NCBI GenBank assembly: GCA_002362175.1
Contig: DETU01000110.1
Coordinates: 1 to 15,460, forward strand
DNA length: 15,460 bases
Direction of reading: 5' to 3'
Source: Ruminococcus sp. UBA3280
GTDB taxonomy: Bacteria > Bacillota > Clostridia > Oscillospirales > Ruminococcaceae
Below the pieces are notes generated by a model. That model was given only the letters and a program-made list of their open reading frames with translations, was not told the DNA's origin and searched no databases. The position numbers and the translations under genes were made by a program. Positions 1 to 6,770 of the stretch are shown here, in pieces; the stretch's first letter is position 1, and each line of letters starts with the position of its first letter.

Positions 1-25
1 TTGCAATATATTTATTTCTTTTTTA

Positions 26-54
26 TTGATTTTTACAAAAAAATCTGATATAAT
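26..54 (+). promoter_or_regulatory. Sigma-A promoter with extended -10 for the pheA operon
   Basis: A TTGATT -35 box (26-31) sits 17 bp from a perfect TATAAT -10 box (49-54). The -10 box is preceded by TG at 46-47, giving the extended form TGATATAAT. Transcription would begin near 61, leaving a leader of about 36 nt. That is too short for a T-box or attenuator, so no Phe- or Met-responsive leader is visible here. It is the only convincing promoter seen ahead of pheA, metH and prfB. Confidence 0.8.
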
Positions 55-96
55 GTATGTTGTGTTATTACAGTTAATTTATGGAGGTAAAAAATC

Positions 97-1212
97 ATGG
101 ATTTACAGCATCTTCGTGATAAAATAGACGATACAGACAAAGAAATACTTTCTCTCTTTATGAAAAGAATGGAACTCTGCAAAGGAGTGGCAGACTATAA
201 AAAGGAAAATAATATGCCCGTTTTTCAGGGAGGACGTGAAAAACAGGTAATTGACAGAATAAAAAGTCTTACCAATGACAAGACTCTTGAAAACGGTACT
301 GCCGCACTTTTCACCACTATAATGGACATCAGCAAACTTTTACAGAACAGAAAACTACTCTCTGACAAACATGACTATAATTTCAGTGTTCCCTATTTTC
401 AGAACGCTGAAAAAATCGGTTGTCAGGGAACTTCGGGGGCAAATTCCGAAACCGCCGCAAGAATGATTTTCGGAAACAAAAAACCGTTTTTCTATAATTC
501 GTTTGAGGACGTTTTCAAAGCAGTACAGTCGGGTGAAATAGAATACGGTGTTATTCCGCTGAAAAATTCAACTGCAGGAATGATTGACAGTGCATATGAC
601 CTAATGGCAAAATACAGCGTATACGTTGTAAAACAGGTATGTGTTGAAATAAATCACTGTCTTGCCGTAAAAAAAGGTACTGCAGTATCAGATATAAAGT
701 GCGTGTATTCACACCCTCAGGCTCTTGCACAGTGCAGTGCATTTCTTACTGAAAACGTTCTTGAAACATCACCATACAGCAATACAGCAACAGCCGCCGA
801 AATGGTAAAGAACAGTGATGAAAAAATTGCGGCTATATGTTCCGCTGACTGTGCCAAAAAGCTCGGACTTGAAATTCTTGCCGAAAATATCGCAGACTGT
901 TCCGTAAACCGTACACAGTTTGTATGCATATCAAGAAATTTACAGGTAGCTCCCGACGCTGATTCAGTTTCCATAATGATTCAGATTCCGCATACCGAGG
1001 GAAGCCTTTACCGTCTGCTTACAAAATTCTACGTAAACGGCATGAATATCATAAGAATTGAAAACCGTCCTATCCGTGACGGAAGTTTTGATGTAATGTT
1101 TTATCTTGATTTCAGCGGAAAGCTTACCGACCCGAGTGTAAAGGCTCTTATGAACGACCTTTCAGAAAATATGGAATTTTTCCGTTGTCTCGGAACTTTC
1201 AGAAGCGAATGA
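97..1212 (+). CDS. pheA: P-protein: bifunctional chorismate mutase / prephenate dehydratase
   Basis: Converts chorismate to prephenate and then to phenylpyruvate, the committed branch to phenylalanine, in the cytosol. Residues 1-85 form an AroQ-type chorismate mutase helix bundle (LRDKIDDTDKEIL, then GGREKQVIDRI). Residues 105-280 form the dehydratase domain, with a GTSGANSETAA segment, PLKNSTAG around 154-161 and SHPQALAQC at 205-213. Residues 291-365 form a C-terminal ACT domain for Phe feedback, with GSL (302-304) and ENRP (322-325) standing where GAL and ESRP are usual. The 371-residue length is normal for a fused P-protein. The catalytic TRF motif reads TQF (273-275), an unusual change. 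The start is set by GGAGG about 9 nt upstream. metH follows after 15 nt, so the two are probably co-transcribed. The family call is firm; the effect of the motif changes on activity or Phe sensitivity is unknown. Confidence 0.95.
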   Translation: MDLQHLRDKIDDTDKEILSLFMKRMELCKGVADYKKENNMPVFQGGREKQVIDRIKSLTNDKTLENGTAALFTTIMDISKLLQNRKLLSDKHDYNFSVPYFQNAEKIGCQGTSGANSETAARMIFGNKKPFFYNSFEDVFKAVQSGEIEYGVIPLKNSTAGMIDSAYDLMAKYSVYVVKQVCVEINHCLAVKKGTAVSDIKCVYSHPQALAQCSAFLTENVLETSPYSNTATAAEMVKNSDEKIAAICSADCAKKLGLEILAENIADCSVNRTQFVCISRNLQVAPDADSVSIMIQIPHTEGSLYRLLTKFYVNGMNIIRIENRPIRDGSFDVMFYLDFSGKLTDPSVKALMNDLSENMEFFRCLGTFRSE

Positions 1213-1227
1213 TTAGGGAGGAATAAT

Positions 1228-3603
1228 ATGTCTGATAAATTTCATTATCTGCTTGAAAAAAACAGATTCGTCTTTCTTGACGGCGGTATGGGAACTATGT
1301 TACAGTCTCACGGCATACAGACAGAACACGTTCCCGAAATCCTGAACATAACAAATCCCGAAGCAATAATGAATATACATCGTATGTATGCGGAAGCAGG
1401 TGCGGACATTGTCTATGCGAACACTTTCGGTGCAAACCGATTCAAGCTTGAAAATTCGGGTTACAGCGTTTCGGAAGTAGTAAGGACAGGTATAAAAAAC
1501 GCACGTTCCGCAGTCGGCGACAAATGTCTCATTGCCCTCGATATAGGTCCTATAGGTCGGCTTCTCGAACCTTCGGGAACTCTCAAGTTTGAGGACGCAT
1601 ATGAAGTATACAAGGAAATAGTTATTGCAGGAAATGAAGCCGATATTATAGTAATCGAAACAATGACGGACTTATATGAAGTAAAATCCGCACTTCTTGC
1701 TGTCAGGGAAAATTCTGAAAAGCCTGTAATTGTCACCATGACATTTGAAGAAAATATGCGTACTTTCACAGGTGTTTCACCTGAATGTATGGTAGCAGTT
1801 TTAGAGGGCCTCGGTGCTGACGCTATAGGCGTAAACTGTTCGCTTGGTCCGGAGGAGCTTTTTCCCGTACTTGATAAAATATGTTCACTCACTTCACTGC
1901 CCGTTATCGCAAAAGCAAACGCAGGACTTCCCGACCCTGTAACCAATCTTTTCAATGTAGGTGCGGAAGAATTTGCAGAAAGTGCGGTAAAACTTGCTAA
2001 AGCAGGAGTCAGGATATTCGGCGGTTGTTGCGGAACTACTCCTGAACATATACGTCAGATGATTCAGAAACTTGACGGCGTTGAAAATATCAAAAGACCT
2101 GTAAAACGTGTAAGCCTTGCGTGTTCGGCTGTGAACTGCGTTACAATAAATCAGCCACGTGTTATCGGTGAACGAATTAACCCTACAGGAAAAAAACGTT
2201 TCAAAGAAGCACTTCTCAATCACGATATTGACTATATACTTGGTCAGGCGGTTGAGCAGGTTCATGCAGGTGCGGAAATACTTGATGTAAATGTAGGACT
2301 CCCCGAAATAGATGAAAAAGAAATGATGGTAACTGCTGTAAAGGCAATTCAGGGCATATGTGATATACCATTACAGCTTGACTCAACAATTCCGTCGGTT
2401 CTTGAAGCAGGTCTGCGTGTATATAACGGCAAACCCATTGTAAATTCGGTAAACGGCGAGGACGAATCACTTGATAATATTCTTCCGCTTGTAAAGAAAT
2501 ACGGTGCTTCTGTTGTCGGACTTACTTTAGACAAAAACGGTATACCGAAAACAGCAGAGGGACGTTTTGCCATTGCAGAAAAAATACTTAAACGTGCTGT
2601 AGAGTACGGCATACCAAAAGAGGACGTTTTTATTGACTGTCTCACCCTTACGGCTTCGGCGGAACAGGACGGCGTTATGGAAACCCTCAATGCTCTCCAC
2701 AGAGTAAAAACAGAACTCGGACTGCGTACGGTACTCGGAGTATCAAATATTTCTTTCGGTCTGCCAAACAGAGAACTTATAACACGTACATTTCTTACTA
2801 TGGCTCTCCACAGCGGTCTTGACCTGCCTATTATAAACCCTAACATTGATTCAATAATAGGTGCGGTGCGTGCTTACAGACTTCTCTCGGGAACAGACAG
2901 AAATTCAGCAGAATTCATAAGCATATATGCACAGGATAATTCTGCACCAAAATCTGCTCCGTCGGTTCAGGAAAAAAATTCTCCCGACCTTGTCTATGCA
3001 GTTGAAAACGGTCTTAAAAACGAAGCTCTTAAAGCTGTAAAGGAACTCATAAAAACCGTTGACGCTATGGAAATTATAAACGGCTACCTTATTCCCGCAC
3101 TTGATTCCGCAGGTGAAAAATTTGAAAAGGGTAAAATTTTCCTACCACAGCTTATACTTACAGCAGGTGCTGCACAGGCTTGCTTTGAAGTCATAAAGGA
3201 AAAACTCTCACAGAATAACACTGAAAGCGTTTCAAAGGGAAAAGTCGTCCTTGCTACCGTCAAGGGTGATATTCACGATATAGGAAAGAATATTGTCAAA
3301 GTCCTGCTTGAAAGTTATGGTTTCGATGTTATAGACTTGGGCAAGGACGTTGACCCACGACTTATAGTTGATACGGCTATAAAACATCAGGTAAAGCTTG
3401 TCGGTCTTTCCGCACTCATGACAACCACTCTCGGTGCTATGGAAGAAACAATTTCCATACTCAACGGGGAATATCCCGAATGTAAGACAGTAGTGGGCGG
3501 TGCTGTTCTTACAGCTTCATATGCCGAAAAGATTCATGCCGATTTCTACGCAAAGGACGCTAAACAGACAGTTGATGTTGCTTCACGGATTTATGCACAA
3601 TAA
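1228..3603 (+). CDS. metH: Cobalamin-dependent methionine synthase, short form without reactivation domain
   Basis: Transfers a methyl group from methyltetrahydrofolate through cobalamin to homocysteine, making methionine. The domain order is clear. Residues 10-285 are a homocysteine S-methyltransferase barrel (DGGMGTML at 18-25) with zinc ligands Cys204 in GVNC and Cys267/Cys268 in GGCCGTTPEH. Residues 310-560 are the pterin-binding barrel (GERINPTGKKRF). Residues 590-665 are the B12 cap and 670-791 the B12 Rossmann domain, with GDIHDIG and cobalt-ligand His683. The protein ends there at 791 residues. The roughly 330-residue AdoMet-binding reactivation domain of E. coli MetH is absent, and no neighbour supplies it. 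This short architecture is known from Thermotoga and many Firmicutes, where reactivation is done by a separate protein. AGGGAGG precedes the ATG, 15 nt after pheA. Confidence 0.93.
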   Translation: MSDKFHYLLEKNRFVFLDGGMGTMLQSHGIQTEHVPEILNITNPEAIMNIHRMYAEAGADIVYANTFGANRFKLENSGYSVSEVVRTGIKNARSAVGDKCLIALDIGPIGRLLEPSGTLKFEDAYEVYKEIVIAGNEADIIVIETMTDLYEVKSALLAVRENSEKPVIVTMTFEENMRTFTGVSPECMVAVLEGLGADAIGVNCSLGPEELFPVLDKICSLTSLPVIAKANAGLPDPVTNLFNVGAEEFAESAVKLAKAGVRIFGGCCGTTPEHIRQMIQKLDGVENIKRPVKRVSLACSAVNCVTINQPRVIGERINPTGKKRFKEALLNHDIDYILGQAVEQVHAGAEILDVNVGLPEIDEKEMMVTAVKAIQGICDIPLQLDSTIPSVLEAGLRVYNGKPIVNSVNGEDESLDNILPLVKKYGASVVGLTLDKNGIPKTAEGRFAIAEKILKRAVEYGIPKEDVFIDCLTLTASAEQDGVMETLNALHRVKTELGLRTVLGVSNISFGLPNRELITRTFLTMALHSGLDLPIINPNIDSIIGAVRAYRLLSGTDRNSAEFISIYAQDNSAPKSAPSVQEKNSPDLVYAVENGLKNEALKAVKELIKTVDAMEIINGYLIPALDSAGEKFEKGKIFLPQLILTAGAAQACFEVIKEKLSQNNTESVSKGKVVLATVKGDIHDIGKNIVKVLLESYGFDVIDLGKDVDPRLIVDTAIKHQVKLVGLSALMTTTLGAMEETISILNGEYPECKTVVGGAVLTASYAEKIHADFYAKDAKQTVDVASRIYAQ

Positions 3604-3625
3604 TTTTTTTGAAACAGGAAAGGAT

Positions 3626-3637
3626 ATGTTTTTATGA
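3626..3637 (+). other. Possible four-codon leader mini-ORF (M-F-L-UGA) overlapping the prfB start
   Basis: ATG TTT TTA TGA runs from 3626 to 3637, and its UGA (3635-3637) overlaps the prfB ATG (3634-3636) in an ATGA arrangement. AGGAA at 3616-3620 lies about 5 nt from the mini-ORF ATG, while AAGGA at 3620-3624 lies 9 nt from the prfB ATG, so both could be served. UGA is read by RF2, the product of the downstream gene. Whether ribosomes use the mini-ORF is unknown, and a pattern this short can occur by chance. Confidence 0.25.
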
Positions 3638-4752
3638 TTATACTTGATGATTTAAGAGTTGAAATGACTAACTACAGAAAGGAAATGACAGAACTTGCCG
3701 ACGTTCTCAATATAAAGGCTGCAAAGGAAAGAATTGCTGAACTCAATGCGGAAACCGCAAAGGACGGTTTCTGGGACGACCTCGAAAACTCTCAGAAAGT
3801 TCTCCGTGAGACAAAATCTCTTGAAAGAAAAATTGAAAAGTTCAATAAGCTTAATGACAGTCTTGAAGATTTAATCACACTTATAGAACTTTCCATTGAG
3901 GAGGACGACGACAGCTCAATTGAAGAAATAAAGTCCGAGTCAGCGTCCTTCAAGACAAAACTTGAGGACGAAAAGCTTTCCACTCTCCTTACGGGTGAAT
4001 ACGACAATTCCAATGCTATTCTTACATTCCATGCAGGTGCAGGCGGTACAGAGGCACAGGACTGGGCAGAAATGCTCTACAGAATGTACAATCACTGGGC
4101 AGAACGTCACAACTACAAAGTTACCCTCATGGACTATCTTGACGGTGACGACGCAGGTATGAAATCAGCTTCAATACTTATTGAGGGTGATAACGCATAC
4201 GGCTATATGAAATCAGAGTCAGGCGTTCACAGGCTTGTCCGCATATCTCCTTTCGACGCTTCAGGCAGACGACACACCTCTTTTGCTGCACTTGAAGTTA
4301 TGCCCGAAATAGACGATTCAATTGAAGTTGATATCCGTCCGGAAGATATAGAAATGGAAGTTTACCGTTCAAGCGGTGCAGGCGGTCAGAAAGTAAACAA
4401 GACAAGTTCTGCTGTCCGTCTCATTCACAAGCCTACAGGCATAGTTGTTTCATGTCAGACACAGAGAAGCCAGTATCAGAACAAGGACTATGCCATGAAA
4501 ATGCTCCGTTCAAAACTTGTTGAAATCAAGGAACGTGAACACCTCGAAAAAATTGAGGATATAAAGGGAGTTCAGAGGGAAATTGCGTGGGGGTCTCAGA
4601 TACGTTCATATGTGTTCATGCCCTACACTCTCGCAAAAGACCACAGAACAGGCTTTGAAAACGGTAATATTCAGGCAGTTATGGACGGCGATATTGACGG
4701 TTTTATAAACGCTTATCTGAAGTCACTTTCTCACGGAACTCTTGAAAAATAA
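3634..4752 (+). CDS. prfB: Peptide chain release factor 2
   Basis: Recognises UGA and UAA stop codons on the ribosome and triggers peptide release. The SPF tripeptide that reads the stop codon is at 205-207, and the catalytic GGQ (in AGGQKVNKTSSA) is at 250-252. The N-terminal helical domain occupies about 1-115. Length (372 residues) is normal. In most bacteria prfB needs a programmed +1 frameshift near codon 25 (CUU UGA C). Here the frame is continuous: the stretch around residues 22-30 reads ADVLNIKAA and contains no in-frame UGA or slippery CTTTGAC, so classic autoregulation is missing. The start is supported by AAGGA nine bases upstream. metH ends 30 nt before, with no hairpin between, so co-transcription is likely. 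The gene's own stop is UAA. Confidence 0.96.
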   Translation: MIILDDLRVEMTNYRKEMTELADVLNIKAAKERIAELNAETAKDGFWDDLENSQKVLRETKSLERKIEKFNKLNDSLEDLITLIELSIEEDDDSSIEEIKSESASFKTKLEDEKLSTLLTGEYDNSNAILTFHAGAGGTEAQDWAEMLYRMYNHWAERHNYKVTLMDYLDGDDAGMKSASILIEGDNAYGYMKSESGVHRLVRISPFDASGRRHTSFAALEVMPEIDDSIEVDIRPEDIEMEVYRSSGAGGQKVNKTSSAVRLIHKPTGIVVSCQTQRSQYQNKDYAMKMLRSKLVEIKEREHLEKIEDIKGVQREIAWGSQIRSYVFMPYTLAKDHRTGFENGNIQAVMDGDIDGFINAYLKSLSHGTLEK

Positions 4753-4775
4753 TCAGGACAAAGGGGGTTTTTCCA

Positions 4776-5153
4776 ATGGCAGAGCTTTTTATATGGGGGT
4801 TAATCTTTGCAATATTCTGCATGATTCTCAACAGTCTGAAACCAAAGGAAAAACCGCCTCCGCCTCCTCCGAAAAAGGAATATAAACAGAGTTTCAAGGA
4901 AAAGACAATACTTGAAATTCTCAAAGGAAAATCCGAAGATGACATTATTGCAGAAAATGAAGGACTCTCAAAAGACGAAATAAAGGAATGGAAAGAAAAA
5001 TTTCTTAATGATGTGTCGGATTTTGTCGAACAGCGGGAACAGATGTACAATCAGATTGGCGAACTCGATGTTCAGGTAAAATGGTTCAAAAAAATCTGTG
5101 AAAAACACATAGGCGATGACTGGAAAGAAAAAACAGGTTATAAAGGAAATTGA
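4776..5153 (+). CDS. Small membrane-anchored protein with transposase-OrfA-like HTH and coiled coil
   Basis: Not a named family I recognise. Residues 3-20 form one hydrophobic helix, followed by a basic KPKEK; the positive-inside rule would then put the rest in the cytosol. Residues 27-32 are six consecutive prolines. Residues 37-80 (SFKEKTILEILKGKSEDDI, then LSKDEIKEWKEKFL) follow the pattern of the IS3/IS407 OrfA helix-turn-helix (FKxKxxLEALxGEKTxxEIA, then VxPNxIxxWKKxxL). Residues 85-107 (QMYNQIGELDVQVKWFKK) match the OrfA leucine zipper, usually LYxKIGQLxVExDFLKK. There is no catalytic OrfB and no terminal repeats, so this looks like a domesticated domain rather than an active element. 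A GGGGG-rich ribosome binding site precedes the ATG, 23 nt after prfB. The resemblance was judged by eye; a plain coiled-coil membrane protein is the alternative. Confidence 0.75.
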   Translation: MAELFIWGLIFAIFCMILNSLKPKEKPPPPPPKKEYKQSFKEKTILEILKGKSEDDIIAENEGLSKDEIKEWKEKFLNDVSDFVEQREQMYNQIGELDVQVKWFKKICEKHIGDDWKEKTGYKGN

Positions 5154-5190
5154 AGCGTGTTTACCAAATGGGCGGACACGCTCTTTATTA
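5154..5190 (+). terminator. Candidate hairpin terminator after the pheA-metH-prfB unit
   Basis: AGCGTGT (5154-5160) pairs with ACACGCT (5176-5182) around a 15-nt loop, followed by CTTTATTA. The stem begins right after the TGA of the preceding gene. The 7-bp stem is sound, but the loop is large and the U-tract poor, so this may be a weak terminator or an mRNA 3'-end stabiliser. Confidence 0.45.
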
Positions 5191-5195
5191 TGCAC

Positions 5196-5222
5196 ACCAT
5201 TTTACCCGTATTTCATATAATA
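5196..5222 (+). promoter_or_regulatory. Candidate mother-cell sigma-K/E type promoter for dpaAB
   Basis: CATATAATA (5214-5222) fits the sigma-K -10 consensus CATANNNTA exactly, and AC at 5196-5197 lies 16 bp upstream, the sigma-K -35 arrangement. Dipicolinate synthase is made in the mother cell under sigma-K in Bacillus subtilis, so the location makes sense. The same bases contain a TATAAT (5216-5221) that could serve sigma-A, but nothing resembling TTGACA lies 16-18 bp upstream. The motif is short and AT-rich, so chance is possible. Confidence 0.45.
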
Positions 5223-5247
5223 AAACAGCAGAAAAATTTTTCTGACA

Positions 5248-5262
5248 GCCGTTTTAAACGGC
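5248..5262. repeat. 15-bp perfect palindrome in the dpaA leader
   Basis: GCCGTTTTAAACGGC has 7-bp arms around a single central T. It lies downstream of the putative dpaA promoter and ends 5 nt before the GGAG ribosome binding site (5268-5271). It could be an operator for a dimeric regulator or an RNA hairpin affecting translation initiation. No U-tract follows, so it is not a terminator. Confidence 0.5.
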
Positions 5263-5279
5263 AGAATGGAGATATTATT

Positions 5280-6146
5280 ATGAAAGATAAATCTAAAATA
5301 CTTGTTGCAGGAGGCGATATGCGTCAGGTATACTGTGCCGTAAAGCTTTCGTCTGTTTCCGATACATCTGTAAAGGGTTTCTCCGCAGACATACTTCCCG
5401 AAAATATGAACATTAAAATCTCGGACAACAATGAAAAATCATTATATGACTTTTTGGTACTTCCTGTACCTCCTCTTGACGAAAACGGTATGATTACCAC
5501 ACCTTTTACCAGTGAAAAAATAAATCCTGACGAAATAAGCGGTTTCTTAAAGCCCGACGCTGTTATATTCGCAGGAAAATCTGATAAAAGACTCAAGGAT
5601 ATTTTTAAGGATAAGGAAATAATCGACTATATGGAATGTGAAGAACTCAGTCTAAAAAATGCTGTTCCGACTGCTGAAGGTGCTGTGGAAATAGCCCTGA
5701 ATGAACTTCCCGTAACTCTTAACGGAATTAAAGTCCTTATTGTCGGACTTGGTCGCATAGGCACGGCACTTGCTGAAATTCTCAAAGGTTTCGGTGCTGA
5801 TATAACGGCTTCCGTAAGAAATGCAAAGGGTACTGCAAAAGCCCGTATTCTCGGAATAAAATCAGTATGCACAAATAAAATGGACACTGATTACAAACTT
5901 GTATTCAATACTGTTCCAGAACTTATATTCGACAACGAACTTTTAAGCCGATTCAGTGACGATACACTTTTTATTGACCTTGCCTCAAAACCGGGAGGAA
6001 TAGATTTTGATTCCGCTTCAATACTCGGAAAAAAAGTGGTATGGGCTTTGGGTATTCCCGGAAAAACCGCACCTGTTACTTCCGGTGAGTTCATAGCTGA
6101 AACAGTAATCAATATTCTTACGGAAAGAGGTGTTTTAAATGAATGA
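5280..6146 (+). CDS. dpaA: Dipicolinate synthase subunit A
   Basis: With DpaB, oxidises the lysine-pathway intermediate dihydrodipicolinate (or its hydroxy precursor) to dipicolinic acid, which is packed with calcium into the spore core. The first 130 residues form the SpoVFA N-terminal domain (ILVAGGDMRQ at 7-16). A Rossmann dinucleotide-binding fold follows, with VGLGRIG at 155-161, and the conserved tail ALGIPGKTAPVTSG lies near 256-269. At 288 residues it matches B. subtilis SpoVFA in size. The ATG at 5280 is chosen because GGAG lies 8 nt upstream and family similarity begins there. The frame stays open back to 5157, but that extension has no ribosome binding site or resemblance. It overlaps dpaB by 8 nt, implying coupled translation. 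Many clostridia lack this pair and use an EtfA-dependent route, so its presence is informative. Confidence 0.92.
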   Translation: MKDKSKILVAGGDMRQVYCAVKLSSVSDTSVKGFSADILPENMNIKISDNNEKSLYDFLVLPVPPLDENGMITTPFTSEKINPDEISGFLKPDAVIFAGKSDKRLKDIFKDKEIIDYMECEELSLKNAVPTAEGAVEIALNELPVTLNGIKVLIVGLGRIGTALAEILKGFGADITASVRNAKGTAKARILGIKSVCTNKMDTDYKLVFNTVPELIFDNELLSRFSDDTLFIDLASKPGGIDFDSASILGKKVVWALGIPGKTAPVTSGEFIAETVINILTERGVLNE

Positions 6147-6735
6147 AATATTTAAAGGTCTCAAAATTGGTTTTGCCATGACGGGTTCATTCTGTACATT
6201 CAAAAAATGCTTTGAACAGGCTGAAATCCTGAAAAATATGGGAGCTGAACTTGTTCCTGTTATGTCTGAAAACGCTTCTGCCATTTCAACACGTTTCGGT
6301 TCTGCAGAGGATAATATAAAAAAATTCAGTGAAATATGCGGAAAAGACGTTATAATTTCCATAGCTGATGCTGAACCGATTGGTCCTAAAAATATGACCG
6401 ATATTATGGTAGTTGCACCATGTACATCAAATACAGCTTCAAAACTTGCAGGAAGTATTACAGATACAGCCGTTACAATGGCGGTCAAATCCCATTTAAG
6501 AAGCGGAAAACCCGTCGTACTTGCCATAGCATCGAATGATTCCCTGCTTGGTTCGGCAAAAAATATAGGAGAACTTTTCAATCGTAAAAACTACTATTTC
6601 GTACCTATGCTACAGGACGATTGTTCAAAAAAGCCTGCTTCGCTTGTTTCGGAATTTTCAATGTTACCGCAGGCGGTTTCCGCTGCTCTTGAAGGAGTAC
6701 AGCTCAGACCCATTATATATCACAAATCAGACTGA
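6139..6735 (+). CDS. dpaB: Dipicolinate synthase subunit B (flavoprotein fold)
   Basis: Second subunit of dipicolinate synthase. It belongs to the flavoprotein/HFCD fold family: GFAMTGSFCTF at 11-21 is the phosphate-binding glycine/serine start, and APCTSNTASKLAGSITDTAVT around 95-115 is the conserved core typical of SpoVFB. Length is 198 residues, close to the 200 of B. subtilis SpoVFB. AAAGAGGTG lies just before the ATG, inside the end of dpaA, with which it overlaps. A strong hairpin begins at its stop codon, closing the two-gene unit. With dpaA it indicates that the organism can, or its ancestor could, make spores containing dipicolinate. Confidence 0.93.
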   Translation: MNEIFKGLKIGFAMTGSFCTFKKCFEQAEILKNMGAELVPVMSENASAISTRFGSAEDNIKKFSEICGKDVIISIADAEPIGPKNMTDIMVVAPCTSNTASKLAGSITDTAVTMAVKSHLRSGKPVVLAIASNDSLLGSAKNIGELFNRKNYYFVPMLQDDCSKKPASLVSEFSMLPQAVSAALEGVQLRPIIYHKSD

Positions 6736-6766
6736 AAAAAAGGCGGTCAGTAAATCCGACCGCCTT
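6735..6766. terminator. Bidirectional intrinsic terminator between convergent operons
   Basis: AAGGCGGTC (6740-6748) pairs with GACCGCCTT (6758-6766), a 9-bp GC-rich stem with a 9-nt loop. Seven A residues at 6735-6741 give a U-tract for the - strand transcript, so it is a strong terminator for the operon ending with the CPBP protease. The + strand side has only TTAATGTT after the stem, so it should stop dpaB transcripts less efficiently. Confidence 0.9.
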
Positions 6767-6770
6767 AATG

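Noticed and set aside
1461..1955. Long open frame on the - strand inside metH
   Set aside because: It is antisense to a firmly identified gene, has a low-complexity Ser/Thr-rich translation, and no ribosome binding site or recognisable domain.
2349..2846. Another long - strand open frame inside metH
   Set aside because: A mirror of the pterin domain coding sequence; composition and lack of a start signal mark it as a shadow.
3626..3637. A -1 ribosomal slip from the mini-ORF into the prfB frame on the U-run
   Set aside because: The heptamer is G TTT TTA, a poor slippery site, and prfB has its own ATG; reinitiation is the simpler idea.
5216..5221. TATAAT as a plain sigma-A promoter for dpaA
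   Set aside because: No -35 box resembling TTGACA lies 16-18 bp upstream and no TG extends it; kept only as an alternative to the sigma-K reading.
5157..5279. N-terminal extension of dpaA to an upstream ATG
   Set aside because: It would run through the terminator-like hairpin and the promoter-like site, has no ribosome binding site, and family similarity starts only at 5280.
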